From: Lachnospiraceae bacterium
GTDB lineage: Bacteria > Bacillota > Clostridia > Lachnospirales > Lachnospiraceae
Length of the DNA: 64,000 nt
Direction: 5' to 3'
NCBI GenBank assembly: GCA_022793065.1
Contig: JAAWCE010000027.1
Span: forward strand, 46,900-110,899
The translations under genes were made by a program, and so were the position numbers. Below are positions 27,895 through 38,308 of the stretch, piece after piece. Below the pieces are notes generated by a model. The model was not told the DNA's origin. It did no database searches and saw only the letters and a list, made by a program, of their open reading frames with translations. How positions within the stretch are numbered: the stretch's first letter is position 1; each line of letters opens with the position of its first letter.

Positions 27895-29262
27895 ATGAAT
27901 TCATGGGGAAAGGATTTGAGTACGGAAATGAAAAGAGATTTGACGCAGGGAAATGTGATGGGGACAATGCTGTTATTTGCCGGCCCTATGATATTGGGGA
28001 ATTTGCTGCAGCAATTGTATAATGTGGCGGATACATTGATTGTAGGACGTTTTTTGGGAGCGGACGCCCTGGCCGCAGTAGGGTCCGCATATACGCTGAT
28101 GACGTTTCTGAATTCTGTTCAGATTGGTATGTGCATGGGAAGCGGAGCGCTTTTTTCTTATTATTTTGGAAAAAAGGAATTTGAGAAAATGAAAAGCAGT
28201 TTGCACCAATCATTTCTTTTAATAGGAAGTGTAACGGTTGTATTAAATATATTGGTCATGGTGTTTTGCGATCCAATGCTGCATCTGTTACAAGTGCCTG
28301 CGGAATTGATGGAGATGATGCACACATATGTGTGGATTATATTTATGGGACTTATATTTGTGTTTTTATATAATTTTTATGCTTTTCTGCTTCGGGCGTT
28401 AGGAAATTCTGTCATTCCGCTTTACTTTTTGGGTGGAACTGCATTGCTGAACATTGCATTGGATTTATTATTTGTTGTAGTGTTTGCATGGGGCATTGGC
28501 GGCGCTGCCTGGGCAACCATTCTTTCTCAGGCGGTGTCCGGCATAGGACTGGGAATTTATGCCGGGGTGAAAGAACCATGTTTACATCTGCGCAAAAATT
28601 ATTTTAAAGTTACCAGAAATGGTGTGGGAGAATGTCTGCGTTTTGCCGCTGCTTCTTCCGTTCAACAGTCGGTTATGAATTTTGGGATTTTAATGGTACA
28701 GGGTTTGGTCAATAGTTTTGGCCCTGCAGTTATGGCAGCATTTGCGGCGGCGGTAAAAATTGATTCGTTTGCCTATATGCCCGCGCAGGAATTTGGAAAT
28801 GCCTTTTCTCTGTATATTTCACAGAACTATGGGGCAGGGAAGCAGGATAGAGTGCGTAAAGGAATGATTAGTGCCGTGAAAGTGTCCATGTTGTTCTGTA
28901 TTTTCGTATCAGTGTTTGTATTTGTGGCTGCAGGAAATTTGATGCAATTATTTGTGGAGCGTGAAGAGACGGAGATTATTTCCGTGGGTGTGGGATATCT
29001 GCGTGTGGAGGGTGCTTTTTATTGCGGTATCGGACTGTTGTTCTTACTTTATGGGTATTACAGAGGAATGAATAAGCCGGAAATGTCTTTGGTTCTGACG
29101 GTGATTTCTCTGGGAACCAGGGTTTTATTGGCGTATATTTTAGCGCCCATTCCGCAGATTGGTGTGTGGGGCATCTGGTGTGCGATTCCCATAGGCTGGT
29201 TTCTGGCAGATTTGGCAGGAGTGCTTTTTCTATTTTCTAATAATATCTTTAGGAATTCTTGA
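27895..29262 (+). CDS. MATE-family multidrug/cation antiporter
   Basis: A protein of 455 residues with 12 predicted membrane helices and the family's N-terminal pattern (PMILGNLLQQLYNVADTLIVGRFLG). It should export drugs or metabolites by sodium or proton exchange; the substrate is unknown. The start is uncertain: ATG at 27895 or an in-frame ATG at 27928 (MKRDLTQGNVMG), neither with an ideal ribosome site. It begins 40 bp after the ilvC terminator. A second MATE gene with different sequence lies at 36950. Confidence 0.92.
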   Translation: MNSWGKDLSTEMKRDLTQGNVMGTMLLFAGPMILGNLLQQLYNVADTLIVGRFLGADALAAVGSAYTLMTFLNSVQIGMCMGSGALFSYYFGKKEFEKMKSSLHQSFLLIGSVTVVLNILVMVFCDPMLHLLQVPAELMEMMHTYVWIIFMGLIFVFLYNFYAFLLRALGNSVIPLYFLGGTALLNIALDLLFVVVFAWGIGGAAWATILSQAVSGIGLGIYAGVKEPCLHLRKNYFKVTRNGVGECLRFAAASSVQQSVMNFGILMVQGLVNSFGPAVMAAFAAAVKIDSFAYMPAQEFGNAFSLYISQNYGAGKQDRVRKGMISAVKVSMLFCIFVSVFVFVAAGNLMQLFVEREETEIISVGVGYLRVEGAFYCGIGLLFLLYGYYRGMNKPEMSLVLTVISLGTRVLLAYILAPIPQIGVWGIWCAIPIGWFLADLAGVLFLFSNNIFRNS

Positions 29263-29344
29263 GGATTCTATGCGGTTGTAGTTTATATTTCATCCATATA
29301 CTAATGTCATAACAACAGAAGGTTAGGGATGGAGGTTATATGCG

Positions 29345-29860
29345 ATGGATGCGGCTACGCTGACTTTTTATTTTACCCATTATGGCGCCATTGCCATATT
29401 TGTGATTGTATTTCTGGAATATTTGAATCTGCCGGGATTTCCGGCGGGAGTAATTATGCCCTTGTCAGGAATTATGGCGGCAAAGGGCAATATCAATTTT
29501 ATATGGGTAATGGTCATAACCGTAGCGGCAGGTTTGTTGGGAAGTCTGGTATTATATGCGCTGGGGCGTAAAGGCGGAGAAGTATTTCTTAACGCTTATG
29601 TGAGAAAGTTTCCCAAACAGAGGGAAACGCTTGAGAAAAACTTAGAGTGGATCCGTCAAAAAGGATGTATGGGTGTTTTCCTGGGAAAGCTGCTTCCGAT
29701 GATTCGGACAATCGTATCCATTCCGGCGGGCGTCATTAAAATGGACTTGCTCAAGTATGTGATTAGTTCCACATGCGGAATTTTTATATGGAATTTTGTA
29801 TTTGTAGGCGCTGGATATGTAATGGGAGATCAGGCGTTTAAGCTGTTGGGATTGGCATAG
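29345..29860 (+). CDS. DedA/SNARE-associated family membrane protein
   Basis: A protein of 171 residues with about four membrane helices and DedA features: FLEYLNLPGFPAGVIMPLSG near the N-terminus and the re-entrant segment GKLLPMIRTIVSIPAGVIKM. DedA proteins are implicated in lipid (undecaprenyl or phospholipid) flipping and envelope homeostasis. The start follows GGAGG by nine bases. The gene lies 62 bp ahead of a lipid-type glycosyltransferase, which fits an envelope role. Confidence 0.88.
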   Translation: MDAATLTFYFTHYGAIAIFVIVFLEYLNLPGFPAGVIMPLSGIMAAKGNINFIWVMVITVAAGLLGSLVLYALGRKGGEVFLNAYVRKFPKQRETLEKNLEWIRQKGCMGVFLGKLLPMIRTIVSIPAGVIKMDLLKYVISSTCGIFIWNFVFVGAGYVMGDQAFKLLGLA

Positions 29861-29922
29861 AAAACCGGTATGGAAAGTTTAAAAATTGATGCTCGCAAAG
29901 ACAGAAAGGAATGGGATTGGAT

Positions 29923-31158
29923 ATGAGAATTGCGCTGATGACAAACAATTATAAACCGATGATGGGAGGCGTTCCCATTTCCATTGAACGTTTGGCAAAG
30001 GGACTGGAAGCATTAGGGCATCAGGTGACGATTTTTGCGCCCACATACAAAGAACAGCAAGAGGAAGAAAATGTGTTTCGCTATTCAACCTGTATGAATC
30101 ATTTTATTGGAGGTATTGTATTGCCCAATCCCTTTGACCGTAGAATTGAGAAGGAATTTGAAAATAATGCCTATGATATTATTCATGTCCATCATCCTAT
30201 GCTCATTGGCAGAACGGCGGTGCGTTTGTCTCGTAAATTTAATATTCCGCTGGCGTTTACTTATCATACAAGATACGAGCAGTATCTGCGGTGCTATACG
30301 GGAAACATTGCGAAATTTGACGGCTTTATGGTTGGATATCTACATACCTTTTTAAAGCATTGCGATTTTGTATTCGCACCCACCGCAGGTATGCAGCAAT
30401 ACCTGGTCAATCGTTGTGGGATGGAGCTTGAAAGTACAGGGATTCTGCCCACCGGTATCGAACAGGCGAATTATATGGTGAGTAAGGACGAGGGAGATGA
30501 AATCCGCAGACGCTATGGAGCGGAAGGAATACCGCTTTTGCTGACGGTGTCCAGAATGGCCCATGAGAAAAATGTAGGATTTCTGCTGGAGAGTCTGGCA
30601 CGGGTGAAGCAATCTTTTGACAGACCTTTTCGTGTGCTTATGATTGGGGACGGTCCGGACAGGGGGATACTGCAAAAGCGCAGTGAGGAACTTGGTTTGG
30701 GAGACCAGGTGATTTTTACAGGGACGGTTCCCAATGAGCAAATTGCGCCTTATTTTAAGGCTGCTGATGGTTTCATTTTCGCATCTAAGACAGAGACACA
30801 GGGGATTGTAATATTGGAAGCCTTTGCCGGTGCCGCTCCTGTAATCGCCGTTAAGGCTACCGGTGTGGAAGATTTGGTAGAAGATGGTTTCAACGGGATT
30901 CTGACGGGAGAGGATACGGAGGAATATGCCCGAAAGCTGACAGGATTTTTGGAGAATATTTGTATTTCAGGGCAGTCGGAAGAGAGAAACGAAATAGTCC
31001 GGACCATGTCGGAAAATGCTTATCGGACAGGAATTTTATACAGAGAAGAAATGGTTGCCTTTCAGGCGCTTCGTTATTATAATAACATTATAGAAGTAAA
31101 GCGTTCGGCGGGGGAGCAGAAAAAGAAGAGTATACGTCTGCTATTAGGGCGCGTTTGA
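29923..31158 (+). CDS. Glycosyltransferase, GT4 family (possible diacylglycerol glucosyltransferase)
   Basis: A protein of 411 residues with GT-B fold. The N-terminal half begins MRIALMTNNYKPMMGGVP with the glycine loop and HVHHP; the C-terminal half has LLTVSRMAHEKNVGFLLESL and the nucleotide-sugar motif ASKTETQGIVILEAFA (E-x7-E). The N-terminal pattern and YHTRYEQYLR resemble GT4 enzymes that glucosylate diacylglycerol or lipid carriers in Firmicutes. The substrate call is inference. The ATG at 29923 fits family N-termini; an in-frame ATG at 29911 is possible. Confidence 0.87.
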   Translation: MRIALMTNNYKPMMGGVPISIERLAKGLEALGHQVTIFAPTYKEQQEEENVFRYSTCMNHFIGGIVLPNPFDRRIEKEFENNAYDIIHVHHPMLIGRTAVRLSRKFNIPLAFTYHTRYEQYLRCYTGNIAKFDGFMVGYLHTFLKHCDFVFAPTAGMQQYLVNRCGMELESTGILPTGIEQANYMVSKDEGDEIRRRYGAEGIPLLLTVSRMAHEKNVGFLLESLARVKQSFDRPFRVLMIGDGPDRGILQKRSEELGLGDQVIFTGTVPNEQIAPYFKAADGFIFASKTETQGIVILEAFAGAAPVIAVKATGVEDLVEDGFNGILTGEDTEEYARKLTGFLENICISGQSEERNEIVRTMSENAYRTGILYREEMVAFQALRYYNNIIEVKRSAGEQKKKSIRLLLGRV

Positions 31159-31248
31159 AAAATCATTCCCGCCATAGGTGGTGTGTAAAAGTTTTGGGGC
31201 GTATGTGTGGGGATGGAATGAAATTGCCTTAGAGGGAGGAAATAGTAG

Positions 31249-31959
31249 ATGGAGCAGAAGTATCATGTTCTTGTTGTAGAGGATGACAAGGATATCAGAG
31301 ACGGAATTGAAATTTATCTGAAAAGTCAGGGGTATGAAGTATATCAGGCAGAGAATGGTGCTGAGGGACTGAAGGTGGTGGAACAAGAGGAAATTCATCT
31401 GGCAATCGTGGATATCATGATGCCTGTGATGGATGGTGTGTCCATGTTGATGAAGCTTCGGTCAATGGAATATGAATTTCCTGTGATTATGCTGTCTGCA
31501 AAATCTGAAGAGGTGGATAAGATTATGGGATTGAATATGGGGGCGGATGATTATGTGACAAAGCCTTTTACGCCGTTGGAACTGCTGGCAAGGGTGAATT
31601 CGCATTTGCGCAGATATTCCAAATACTTAACTGCGTTGAAGGATGAGGGAAATAAAGACCATATTTATACCATTGGAGGTTTGGAATTAAATGAAGATAC
31701 AGTGGAAGTGACTGTGGACGGGGAACCGGTAAAGCTAACGCCAATGGAATTTAAAATTGTACAGCTTTTGATTAAAAATCCGGGCAGGGTATTTTCTGCT
31801 GATGAAATATATGAAAGGATTTGGAATGAAAAGGCAGTGAATACAGATACCATTATGGTACATGTGAGGAATATTCGGGAAAAAATAGAGATTGACCCTA
31901 AGAATCCCAAATATCTGAAGGTGGTATGGGGCGTGGGGTATAAAATTGACCGACAGTAA
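31249..31959 (+). CDS. OmpR/PhoB-family response regulator (second system)
   Basis: A protein of 236 residues. The receiver domain has D55 (AIVDIMMPVMDG) and the conserved lysine in VTKPF; the winged-helix domain has LTPMEFKIVQLLIKNPGRVF and MVHVRNIREKIE. It is similar along its whole length to the regulator at 10667, including the ending PKYLKVVWGVGYK. GGGAGGAAATAGTAG provides the ribosome site. The kinase gene begins 37 bp after its stop. The regulated genes are unknown. Confidence 0.93.
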   Translation: MEQKYHVLVVEDDKDIRDGIEIYLKSQGYEVYQAENGAEGLKVVEQEEIHLAIVDIMMPVMDGVSMLMKLRSMEYEFPVIMLSAKSEEVDKIMGLNMGADDYVTKPFTPLELLARVNSHLRRYSKYLTALKDEGNKDHIYTIGGLELNEDTVEVTVDGEPVKLTPMEFKIVQLLIKNPGRVFSADEIYERIWNEKAVNTDTIMVHVRNIREKIEIDPKNPKYLKVVWGVGYKIDRQ

Positions 31960-31996
31960 ACGGTTGCTTCACTGGGCTTTGGCCGGGAGGAATTTT

Positions 31997-34489
31997 ATGG
32001 GACTTTTCAATAGGAAGAAAAAAAAGAAGGAAACCATGTATCAAGAGCCTGTTGTACCCCAAAAAGCGTACAAAAAAGTATTGGAAGAGAAGAAGTTGGA
32101 AAGTAAACTTTCAAATATTGAATTGATACCCGCTAAAGCGGGCAGGAGATATAAAGATGAAAAATGGCGTTGGGCGTTTATGGGGCTTATATTAAGCGCG
32201 GTATGTGCCATTGTCCTTCAGGGATTTTACGGGGTGTTTCGGTCAAATGCGGAAAAAAGCATGAGCAGTCCCATAGAAAATGCAGAAAATATCTCCTGGT
32301 TATATCAGAATTGTTATTTGTTGTATCGTGATTTATATAATACACAATACAATGAACAGCTCGGTTATATGGATCTTTATTTGGAGGTGACAGAGGAACA
32401 GCAATGGTTGCTGGATGAGGAACAAATAGATATATATATGGACAGCCTTATTGATGTTGAGGAAAACGAAGAAGCGGCGGAATATGAAGAAATAACCCAG
32501 GGGGATCTTACTTATTCCCAATGTGGGAGCATACAAGAGGAGCTAGAGATACTAAACAAATATTTTCAGAGTATGGATAATTACTTTCGGAATCTGAACA
32601 GTAATTATGACTATATTATTCGGGATAATAATACAGGAAAGTATATTACAAATATGTCCACTTCCGATTTGGATCGAGGGATGGATGAACAATATTTCTT
32701 GTTAAGTTTTTGTTTTGACAATGCCGGGAATGTGACAATTGAAGACCAAATCTGCGGAATGGATGAAAATCAGATTAGAAAATATGCCAATGAAGTGATC
32801 AGGGAGGATATCCTGGAAAACATGATTGCTGAAATAAAGCGGTTCGGAAGGGTGAAAAGGCCGGTAAATTGTACGGTCACATATGCAATTTCCAGGGATG
32901 CCTGGACGAAAAGAGGTGTAGGGGATGATTTTGGCACACGGGGGGGGTATCTCGTTTCAACAGGAAGCAGTTTCTATTTCCGTTCTTACAATTTTGAAAA
33001 TGCTGCGGTGGAAGCCTATTGGAACAGCGGTACAAGCGGAATTGTATTAATGTGTCTGGCAGGTATGGTTCTTTTGGGATTTTTGCTGCCTTTGCCAGGG
33101 GATGCGAAGCCATGGAAGGAAACAAAAATTTGTGCATTTCCATTGGAGATACTTTTTATTATTGGTACTTGCATTGCCGTAGTTTCGGATAGAATCATTG
33201 TTTTGATTGCTTATACGGCAAGCGGCAGAGCGGTTAATGGGGTTAGAGATTATCTGCCCATATTTAAAAACGATGCTGGTTTTATCGTCAGTGTTTTTAA
33301 TCTTGCAGTGATAACGGGTTTCTTTTTCTCCGGCTGGTATCTGGGCATTTGTGCACGAGCATTAAGAGATTTGGGAATAAAACAATATATTAAGAAAAAG
33401 AGTTTAATTTACCGTTTTTTCCCATTTGTTAAGAGGAAGACTTTGGAAGCTTATGGGGCATTGGTACATTTGGATTTGACACAGGATGCGCACAAGACGA
33501 TTTTGAGGATTGTATTTGTCAATGCGCTGATTCTTTTCTTTATCAGTAGTTTATGGTTTGGAGGTTTTGCGATTACGCTGGTATATTCATTGGTGCTGTA
33601 TTTGATTTTGAGAAAGTATGTCAGTGATTTGCAGAAGAAGTATAAAATTTTGTTTCAGGCTGTGGATGAAATTGCGGCCGGGAATCTAAATGTAATGATT
33701 CGGGAAGATTTGGGGGTGTTTGAACCTTTTAGGAACGAGATATATAAGATTCAGGAAGGATTAAAAAAGGCCGTGACAATGGAAGTGAAAAGTCAGCGTA
33801 TTAAGACAGAACTGGTTACGAATATGTCCCATGATTTAAAGACACCTCTGACCGCCATTATAACTTATGTGAATTTGCTGAAAAATGAGAAGCTCACGGA
33901 GGAACAGAGAGAAGAATATCTGCAGATTTTGGAGCGGAAGTCTCTGCGCTTGAAAAGTTTGATAGAAGATTTATTTGAATTCAGTAAGGCAAATTCGCAG
34001 AATATTACTCTGAATATTATGGATGTGGATATTATGAACCTGATAAAACAGGTATCATTTGAAATGTCCGATAAAATCAGTGCGGCGGGGCTGGATGTAC
34101 GGATGAATTTGACAGAAGAGAAAGTGATTTTGCCGCTGGACAGCCAGAAGACATATCGTATTTATGAAAATCTGTTCGTAAATATTGCAAAATACGCTTT
34201 GCCGGGAACCAGGGTTTATGTTAATGGTTTTCGCTTAGACGACAGGGTGATTATTACCCTGAAAAATATCTCTGCTCAGGAAATTACGGTGGAAGCTTCT
34301 GAATTGACGGAGCGTTTTGTCAGAGGAAATGCTTCCCGCAATACGGAGGGCAGCGGCCTGGGGCTTGCCATTGCCAAAAGTTTTATGGAGCTTCAAGGCG
34401 GTACGCTGGAGCTGGAGGTTGATGGAGATTTATTTAAAGTCACAACCACATGGTATGTGAGGGAAAAGGAAAAACCGGCGGAGGAATGA
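31997..34489 (+). CDS. Large multi-pass sensor histidine kinase (second system)
   Basis: A protein of 830 residues starting MGLFNRKKKKKE. A basic cytosolic lead of about 55 residues is followed by a helix (about 58-80), a long extracellular domain (about 81-340) and several helices to about residue 560. The kinase core has H612 in NMSHDLKTPLTAI, the N-box YENLFVNIAKYA and the G-box GSGLGLAIAKSFMELQGG. The ATG follows GGGAGG; the longer frame beginning at a TTG upstream is not supported. Its architecture mirrors the kinase at 11439, with a larger sensor. It pairs with the regulator just upstream. Confidence 0.91.
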   Translation: MGLFNRKKKKKETMYQEPVVPQKAYKKVLEEKKLESKLSNIELIPAKAGRRYKDEKWRWAFMGLILSAVCAIVLQGFYGVFRSNAEKSMSSPIENAENISWLYQNCYLLYRDLYNTQYNEQLGYMDLYLEVTEEQQWLLDEEQIDIYMDSLIDVEENEEAAEYEEITQGDLTYSQCGSIQEELEILNKYFQSMDNYFRNLNSNYDYIIRDNNTGKYITNMSTSDLDRGMDEQYFLLSFCFDNAGNVTIEDQICGMDENQIRKYANEVIREDILENMIAEIKRFGRVKRPVNCTVTYAISRDAWTKRGVGDDFGTRGGYLVSTGSSFYFRSYNFENAAVEAYWNSGTSGIVLMCLAGMVLLGFLLPLPGDAKPWKETKICAFPLEILFIIGTCIAVVSDRIIVLIAYTASGRAVNGVRDYLPIFKNDAGFIVSVFNLAVITGFFFSGWYLGICARALRDLGIKQYIKKKSLIYRFFPFVKRKTLEAYGALVHLDLTQDAHKTILRIVFVNALILFFISSLWFGGFAITLVYSLVLYLILRKYVSDLQKKYKILFQAVDEIAAGNLNVMIREDLGVFEPFRNEIYKIQEGLKKAVTMEVKSQRIKTELVTNMSHDLKTPLTAIITYVNLLKNEKLTEEQREEYLQILERKSLRLKSLIEDLFEFSKANSQNITLNIMDVDIMNLIKQVSFEMSDKISAAGLDVRMNLTEEKVILPLDSQKTYRIYENLFVNIAKYALPGTRVYVNGFRLDDRVIITLKNISAQEITVEASELTERFVRGNASRNTEGSGLGLAIAKSFMELQGGTLELEVDGDLFKVTTTWYVREKEKPAEE

Positions 34490-34566
34490 GGTTATTTATA
34501 AGAAATTGGTGAAAAGGAAAGGGTTTGGCAATTTAAAAAGTGCTGTGAGAAAAATTAATTTGATTA

Positions 34567-34595
34567 TTCCAAAATGAAATATGTTATGGTATAAT
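34567..34595 (+). promoter_or_regulatory. Candidate leuC promoter
   Basis: A consensus TATAAT at 34590 is preceded by TGG, an extended -10, with only a weak -35 (TTCCAA) 17 bp upstream. It would give a leader of about 200 nt. That leader was searched for a T-box and none was accepted. Confidence 0.5.
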
Positions 34596-34802
34596 GTTGA
34601 CACAAAAAGACATACTAAAATTTCTGTGACGATGTATTTGTATGTTCATTTGACCAAAGATGAAAAGGTAAAGGAAATGCAGGAATTCGAGTAAATGTAT
34701 TGAATGGTATAGTGAATGGCAGTGGAATAAGAGGGTGATTTACCGCTATGATACTAGACTAGAAAAATTTGGTTTGGAAAGGAATGGTTTGAGGATATGG
34801 GA

Positions 34803-36068
34803 ATGACAATGACTCAGAAAATCCTGGCGGCAGCGGCAGGGCTTGAAGAGGTTCATGCGGGGCAGCTGATAGAGGCAAAATTAGATCTGGTGTTGGGGAA
34901 TGATATTACAAGTCCGGTTGCAATCAAAGAAATGGATAAAATCCAGGCCAAAGGAGTGTTTGACAAGGATAAAATTGCTTTGGTGCCGGATCATTTTGTA
35001 CCCAATAAGGATATCAAATCTGCCGAGCATTGTAAATGCGTGAGGGAATTTGCACGTAAGAATGAAATAACAAATTATTTTGAAGTAGGAGAAATGGGGA
35101 TTGAGCATGCGCTGCTTCCGGAAAAAGGTCTGACTGTAGCCGGCGATGTTATTATTGGTGCGGACTCTCATACCTGTACTTATGGCGCATTGGGCGCTTT
35201 TTCAACAGGTGTGGGGAGTACGGATATGGCTGCCGGCATGGCTACGGGAAAAGCATGGTTTAAAGTTCCGGCGGCAATTCGGTTTGTATTGACGGGGAAA
35301 CCGGCGGAATGGGTTGGCGGCAAAGACATCATTTTACATATAATTGGAATGATTGGCGTGGACGGAGCGCTGTACAAATCTATGGAATTTGTTGGAGATG
35401 GCATTGAGAATCTTACCATGGATGATCGTTTTACCATAGCAAATATGGCCATTGAAGCCGGAGGGAAAAATGGCATTTTTCCTGTAGATGAACTGGCAGA
35501 GAGCTATATAAAAGAACATTCTCAAAAAGAGTATCGGATATATGAAGCGGATGAAGATGCGGTGTATGATGCGGAATATACAATAGACCTGAGCAAGCTG
35601 CGTCCTACGGTTGCGTTTCCTCATCTTCCTGAAAATACACATTCTATTGATGAAATTAAGGCAATGGATCCCATTGCTGTTGATCAAGTGGTAATTGGTT
35701 CTTGCACCAACGGACGTCTGGAGGATTTACGGATTGCGGCAAAAGTGCTGAAGGACAGACATGTGGCAAAGGGAATGCGCTGTATTGTGATTCCGGCCAC
35801 ACAGGCCATTTATATGCAGGCCATGGAAGAAGGGCTTTTAAAAACATTTATAGAGGCAGGTGCAATTGTCAGTACACCCACTTGCGGGCCTTGTTTGGGC
35901 GGGTATATGGGGATACTTGCAGAAGGAGAACGCTGTGTCTCCACTACTAACCGTAACTTTGTAGGACGGATGGGGCATGTCACCTCTGAGATTTATCTTG
36001 CAAGTCCGGCTGTGGCTGCGGCCAGTGCAATTGCAGGAGTGATTTCCGCACCGGAAGACTTGTACTGA
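34803..36068 (+). CDS. leuC: 3-isopropylmalate dehydratase large subunit
   Basis: A protein of 421 residues of the aconitase superfamily. The [4Fe-4S] ligands lie in IGSCTNGR and PTCGPCLGG; other conserved parts are [13 protein letters not shown] and the arginine segment [10 protein letters not shown]. With LeuD it isomerises 2- to 3-isopropylmalate in leucine synthesis. The start at 34803 is favoured because GAGGA lies seven bases before it; the ATG at 34797 would be one base away. leuA and leuB are not in the window. Confidence 0.96.
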   Translation: MTMTQKILAAAAGLEEVHAGQLIEAKLDLVLGNDITSPVAIKEMDKIQAKGVFDKDKIALVPDHFVPNKDIKSAEHCKCVREFARKNEITNYFEVGEMGIEHALLPEKGLTVAGDVIIGADSHTCTYGALGAFSTGVGSTDMAAGMATGKAWFKVPAAIRFVLTGKPAEWVGGKDIILHIIGMIGVDGALYKSMEFVGDGIENLTMDDRFTIANMAIEAGGKNGIFPVDELAESYIKEHSQKEYRIYEADEDAVYDAEYTIDLSKLRPTVAFPHLPENTHSIDEIKAMDPIAVDQVVIGSCTNGRLEDLRIAAKVLKDRHVAKGMRCIVIPATQAIYMQAMEEGLLKTFIEAGAIVSTPTCGPCLGGYMGILAEGERCVSTTNRNFVGRMGHVTSEIYLASPAVAAASAIAGVISAPEDLY

Positions 36069-36216
36069 TTGTTTGTACCGTCATTGGGGGCGGGTGAAAA
36101 GCGTTGAAAGAAGTGAATTTAAAGAGCATAAAGTCAATGATTTTTATGAAGATATGAATCAATACATGAAATAATAAATTGCAGTGTAATAAAGATCGGA
36201 GAAAGGAAGTAGTATA

Positions 36217-36702
36217 ATGAATGCGGAAGGAATCGTTTTTAAATATGGAGATAATGTAGATACGGATGTAATTATACCGGCCAGGTATTTGAATTCCTCC
36301 GATCCAGCGGAATTGGCGCTTCATTGTATGGAGGATATTGACGCGGAATTTGTTAAAAAGGTACAAAAAGGCGATATTATAGTGGCGGAGAAAAATTTTG
36401 GCTGTGGGTCTTCCAGAGAACATGCCCCCATTGCTATAAAGGCTGCGGGTGTCAGTTGTGTAATTGCGGAAACGTTTGCCAGGATTTTCTATAGAAATGC
36501 CATTAATATTGGATTGCCAATCATTGAATGTCCGGAAGCTTCCAGGGAAATTGAGGCGGGTGACGAGGTAAAGGTAGATTTTGATTCCGGTGTTATCACT
36601 GATGTGACAAAGGGTATTAGTTTTCAGGGACAGGCATTTCCGGAATTTATGCAGAAGATAATTGCTTCCGAAGGATTGATAAATTATATTAATCAGAAGT
36701 AA
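36217..36702 (+). CDS. leuD: 3-isopropylmalate dehydratase small subunit
   Basis: A protein of 161 residues, the short bacterial/archaeal form. It has [16 protein letters not shown] and the substrate-binding loop [12 protein letters not shown], diagnostic of the aconitase swivelling domain. It forms the active dehydratase with LeuC, whose gene ends 148 bp upstream. GAAAGGAAG precedes the ATG. Confidence 0.97.
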   Translation: MNAEGIVFKYGDNVDTDVIIPARYLNSSDPAELALHCMEDIDAEFVKKVQKGDIIVAEKNFGCGSSREHAPIAIKAAGVSCVIAETFARIFYRNAINIGLPIIECPEASREIEAGDEVKVDFDSGVITDVTKGISFQGQAFPEFMQKIIASEGLINYINQK

Positions 36703-36832
36703 AGCGCTTGCTTCTGGTAAGCAGCAAGTAGGTTATCTGCTGTTAAGTCTGCAAGGGAAAGAAAAGTAGCTTTATATCATTAAATTTACTGTGCATGGTT
36801 GAAGTTTTTTATGAATAATGAGTGGGTGAGTG

Positions 36833-36856
36833 CAGCGGAGTTCTATGGCTCCGCTG
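36833..36856 (+). other. Hairpin between leuD and the second MATE gene
   Basis: An 8-bp perfect stem (CAGCGGAG / CTCCGCTG) with an 8-nt loop. There is no T tract on either strand, so a terminator role is doubtful. The rest of 36703-36949 shows no gene. Confidence 0.45.
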
Positions 36857-36949
36857 TAAATTATGTGGAAATAAGTTTGTGGAAGGCTTAATATGTAAAT
36901 TGCAGCATGAAAATTGGAGAGAATAGACAAGAAAGTATAGTGAGGAATT

Positions 36950-38308
36950 ATGGAGAAAGTTGCTTCAAAAAAATACGAAATTGACATGTGTAACGGTCCG
37001 TTGCTGGGTAAGATATTGATATTTTATGTTCCGCTGATGCTGTCAGGAATTTTACAGCTCTTGTTTAATGCGGCTGACATTGTGGTGGTGGGGCGGTTTG
37101 CGGGAAATGAAGCGCTTGCGGCCGTGGGTTCTACCAGTTCTCTGACAAATTTAATTGTCAATCTTTTTATAGGTTTGTCGGTGGGAGCAAATGTGCTTGT
37201 AGCAAGATATTACGGCGCCAATCAGAAAGATGAACTGAAAGAGATGGTGCAGACCACCGTGGCAACGGCGCTGGTGAGCGGTATTCTTTTAATCTTTGCA
37301 GGCTTTTTTATATCCCGTCCTGCGCTGGCCTGGATGGGGACGCCGGAGGATGTTATAAAACATTCTGTTTTGTATATGCGGATTTATTTTGTCGGTATGC
37401 CGTTTATGATGGTTTACAATTTTGGAAGCGCCGTCCTCAGAGCCGTGGGGGATACCAAACGTCCGCTTTATTATCTGTTGATTGCAGGTGTGGTAAATGT
37501 GGTGTTGAATCTGATCTTTGTAATTGCTTTTTCCATGGGGGTAGCGGGGGTAGCTGCAGCAACCGTAGCGTCACAGGCAATCTCTGCCGTACTGGTGGTT
37601 AGATGTCTGATTCAGTCTGACAGTGTATATCGTCTGGAGATGAAAGGAATCCGTATTGCGCCGGATAAATTGATAAAAATGGTACAAATAGGAATTCCCG
37701 CCGGGATGCAGGGAGCGTTGTTTTCCATATCCAATGTATTGATTCAGTCTTCGGTGAATAGCTTTGGTTCTGTGGCAATGGCCGGGAATACTGCGGCAAG
37801 TAATATAGAAGGATTTGTATATACGGCGATGAATGCGTTGCATCAGGCCACAATTAGCTTTTGCGGACAGAATTACGGCGCTATGAAGTATAAACGGATC
37901 GGAAAGGTTTTGCTGATTTGTGAAGGAATGGTAATTATTGTGGGCGCTGTCATGGGAAATGCGGCGTACCTTTTGGCCGGCGTGCTTTTACGGATATATT
38001 CTCCTGACCAGGAAGTAATTCAATATGGTATCTTACGAATGAATTTTATCTGTGTTACATATTTCCTTTGTGGCATGATGGATGTTATTGTGGGTGCGCT
38101 GCGTGGTATGGGATATGCGATTATGCCCATGCTGGTTTCGCTCACAGGTGCGTGTCTGTTCAGGGTTGTATGGATCTATACCATATTCCAAAGCTATCGT
38201 ACATTGGAATGTCTTTATATCTCGTATCCGATCAGTTGGGCGTTGACATTTCTGGTGCATTTGGTTTGCTTTGGTGTGGTCTATAGAAAATTATTAAAAT
38301 CTGCTTGA
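36950..38308 (+). CDS. MATE-family antiporter (second)
   Basis: A protein of 452 residues with 12 predicted helices and a standard MATE N-terminus (LMLSGILQLLFNAADIVVVGRF). Other conserved segments are NVLVARYYGAN and the mid-protein NVVLNLIFVIAFSMGVAGVA. It is more distant from the MATE protein at 27895 than a recent duplicate would be. The start follows GTGAGGAATT. The substrate is unknown. It ends at the LexA-box promoter of ruvAB. Confidence 0.92.
   Translation: MEKVASKKYEIDMCNGPLLGKILIFYVPLMLSGILQLLFNAADIVVVGRFAGNEALAAVGSTSSLTNLIVNLFIGLSVGANVLVARYYGANQKDELKEMVQTTVATALVSGILLIFAGFFISRPALAWMGTPEDVIKHSVLYMRIYFVGMPFMMVYNFGSAVLRAVGDTKRPLYYLLIAGVVNVVLNLIFVIAFSMGVAGVAAATVASQAISAVLVVRCLIQSDSVYRLEMKGIRIAPDKLIKMVQIGIPAGMQGALFSISNVLIQSSVNSFGSVAMAGNTAASNIEGFVYTAMNALHQATISFCGQNYGAMKYKRIGKVLLICEGMVIIVGAVMGNAAYLLAGVLLRIYSPDQEVIQYGILRMNFICVTYFLCGMMDVIVGALRGMGYAIMPMLVSLTGACLFRVVWIYTIFQSYRTLECLYISYPISWALTFLVHLVCFGVVYRKLLKSA

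Noticed and set aside
34733..34746. Possible T-box antiterminator (GGGTGATTTACCGC) before leuC
   Set aside because: The T-box core needs the UGGN bulge to pair with tRNA NCCA; here it reads TGAT with extra bases, and no terminator stem or specifier loop is visible.
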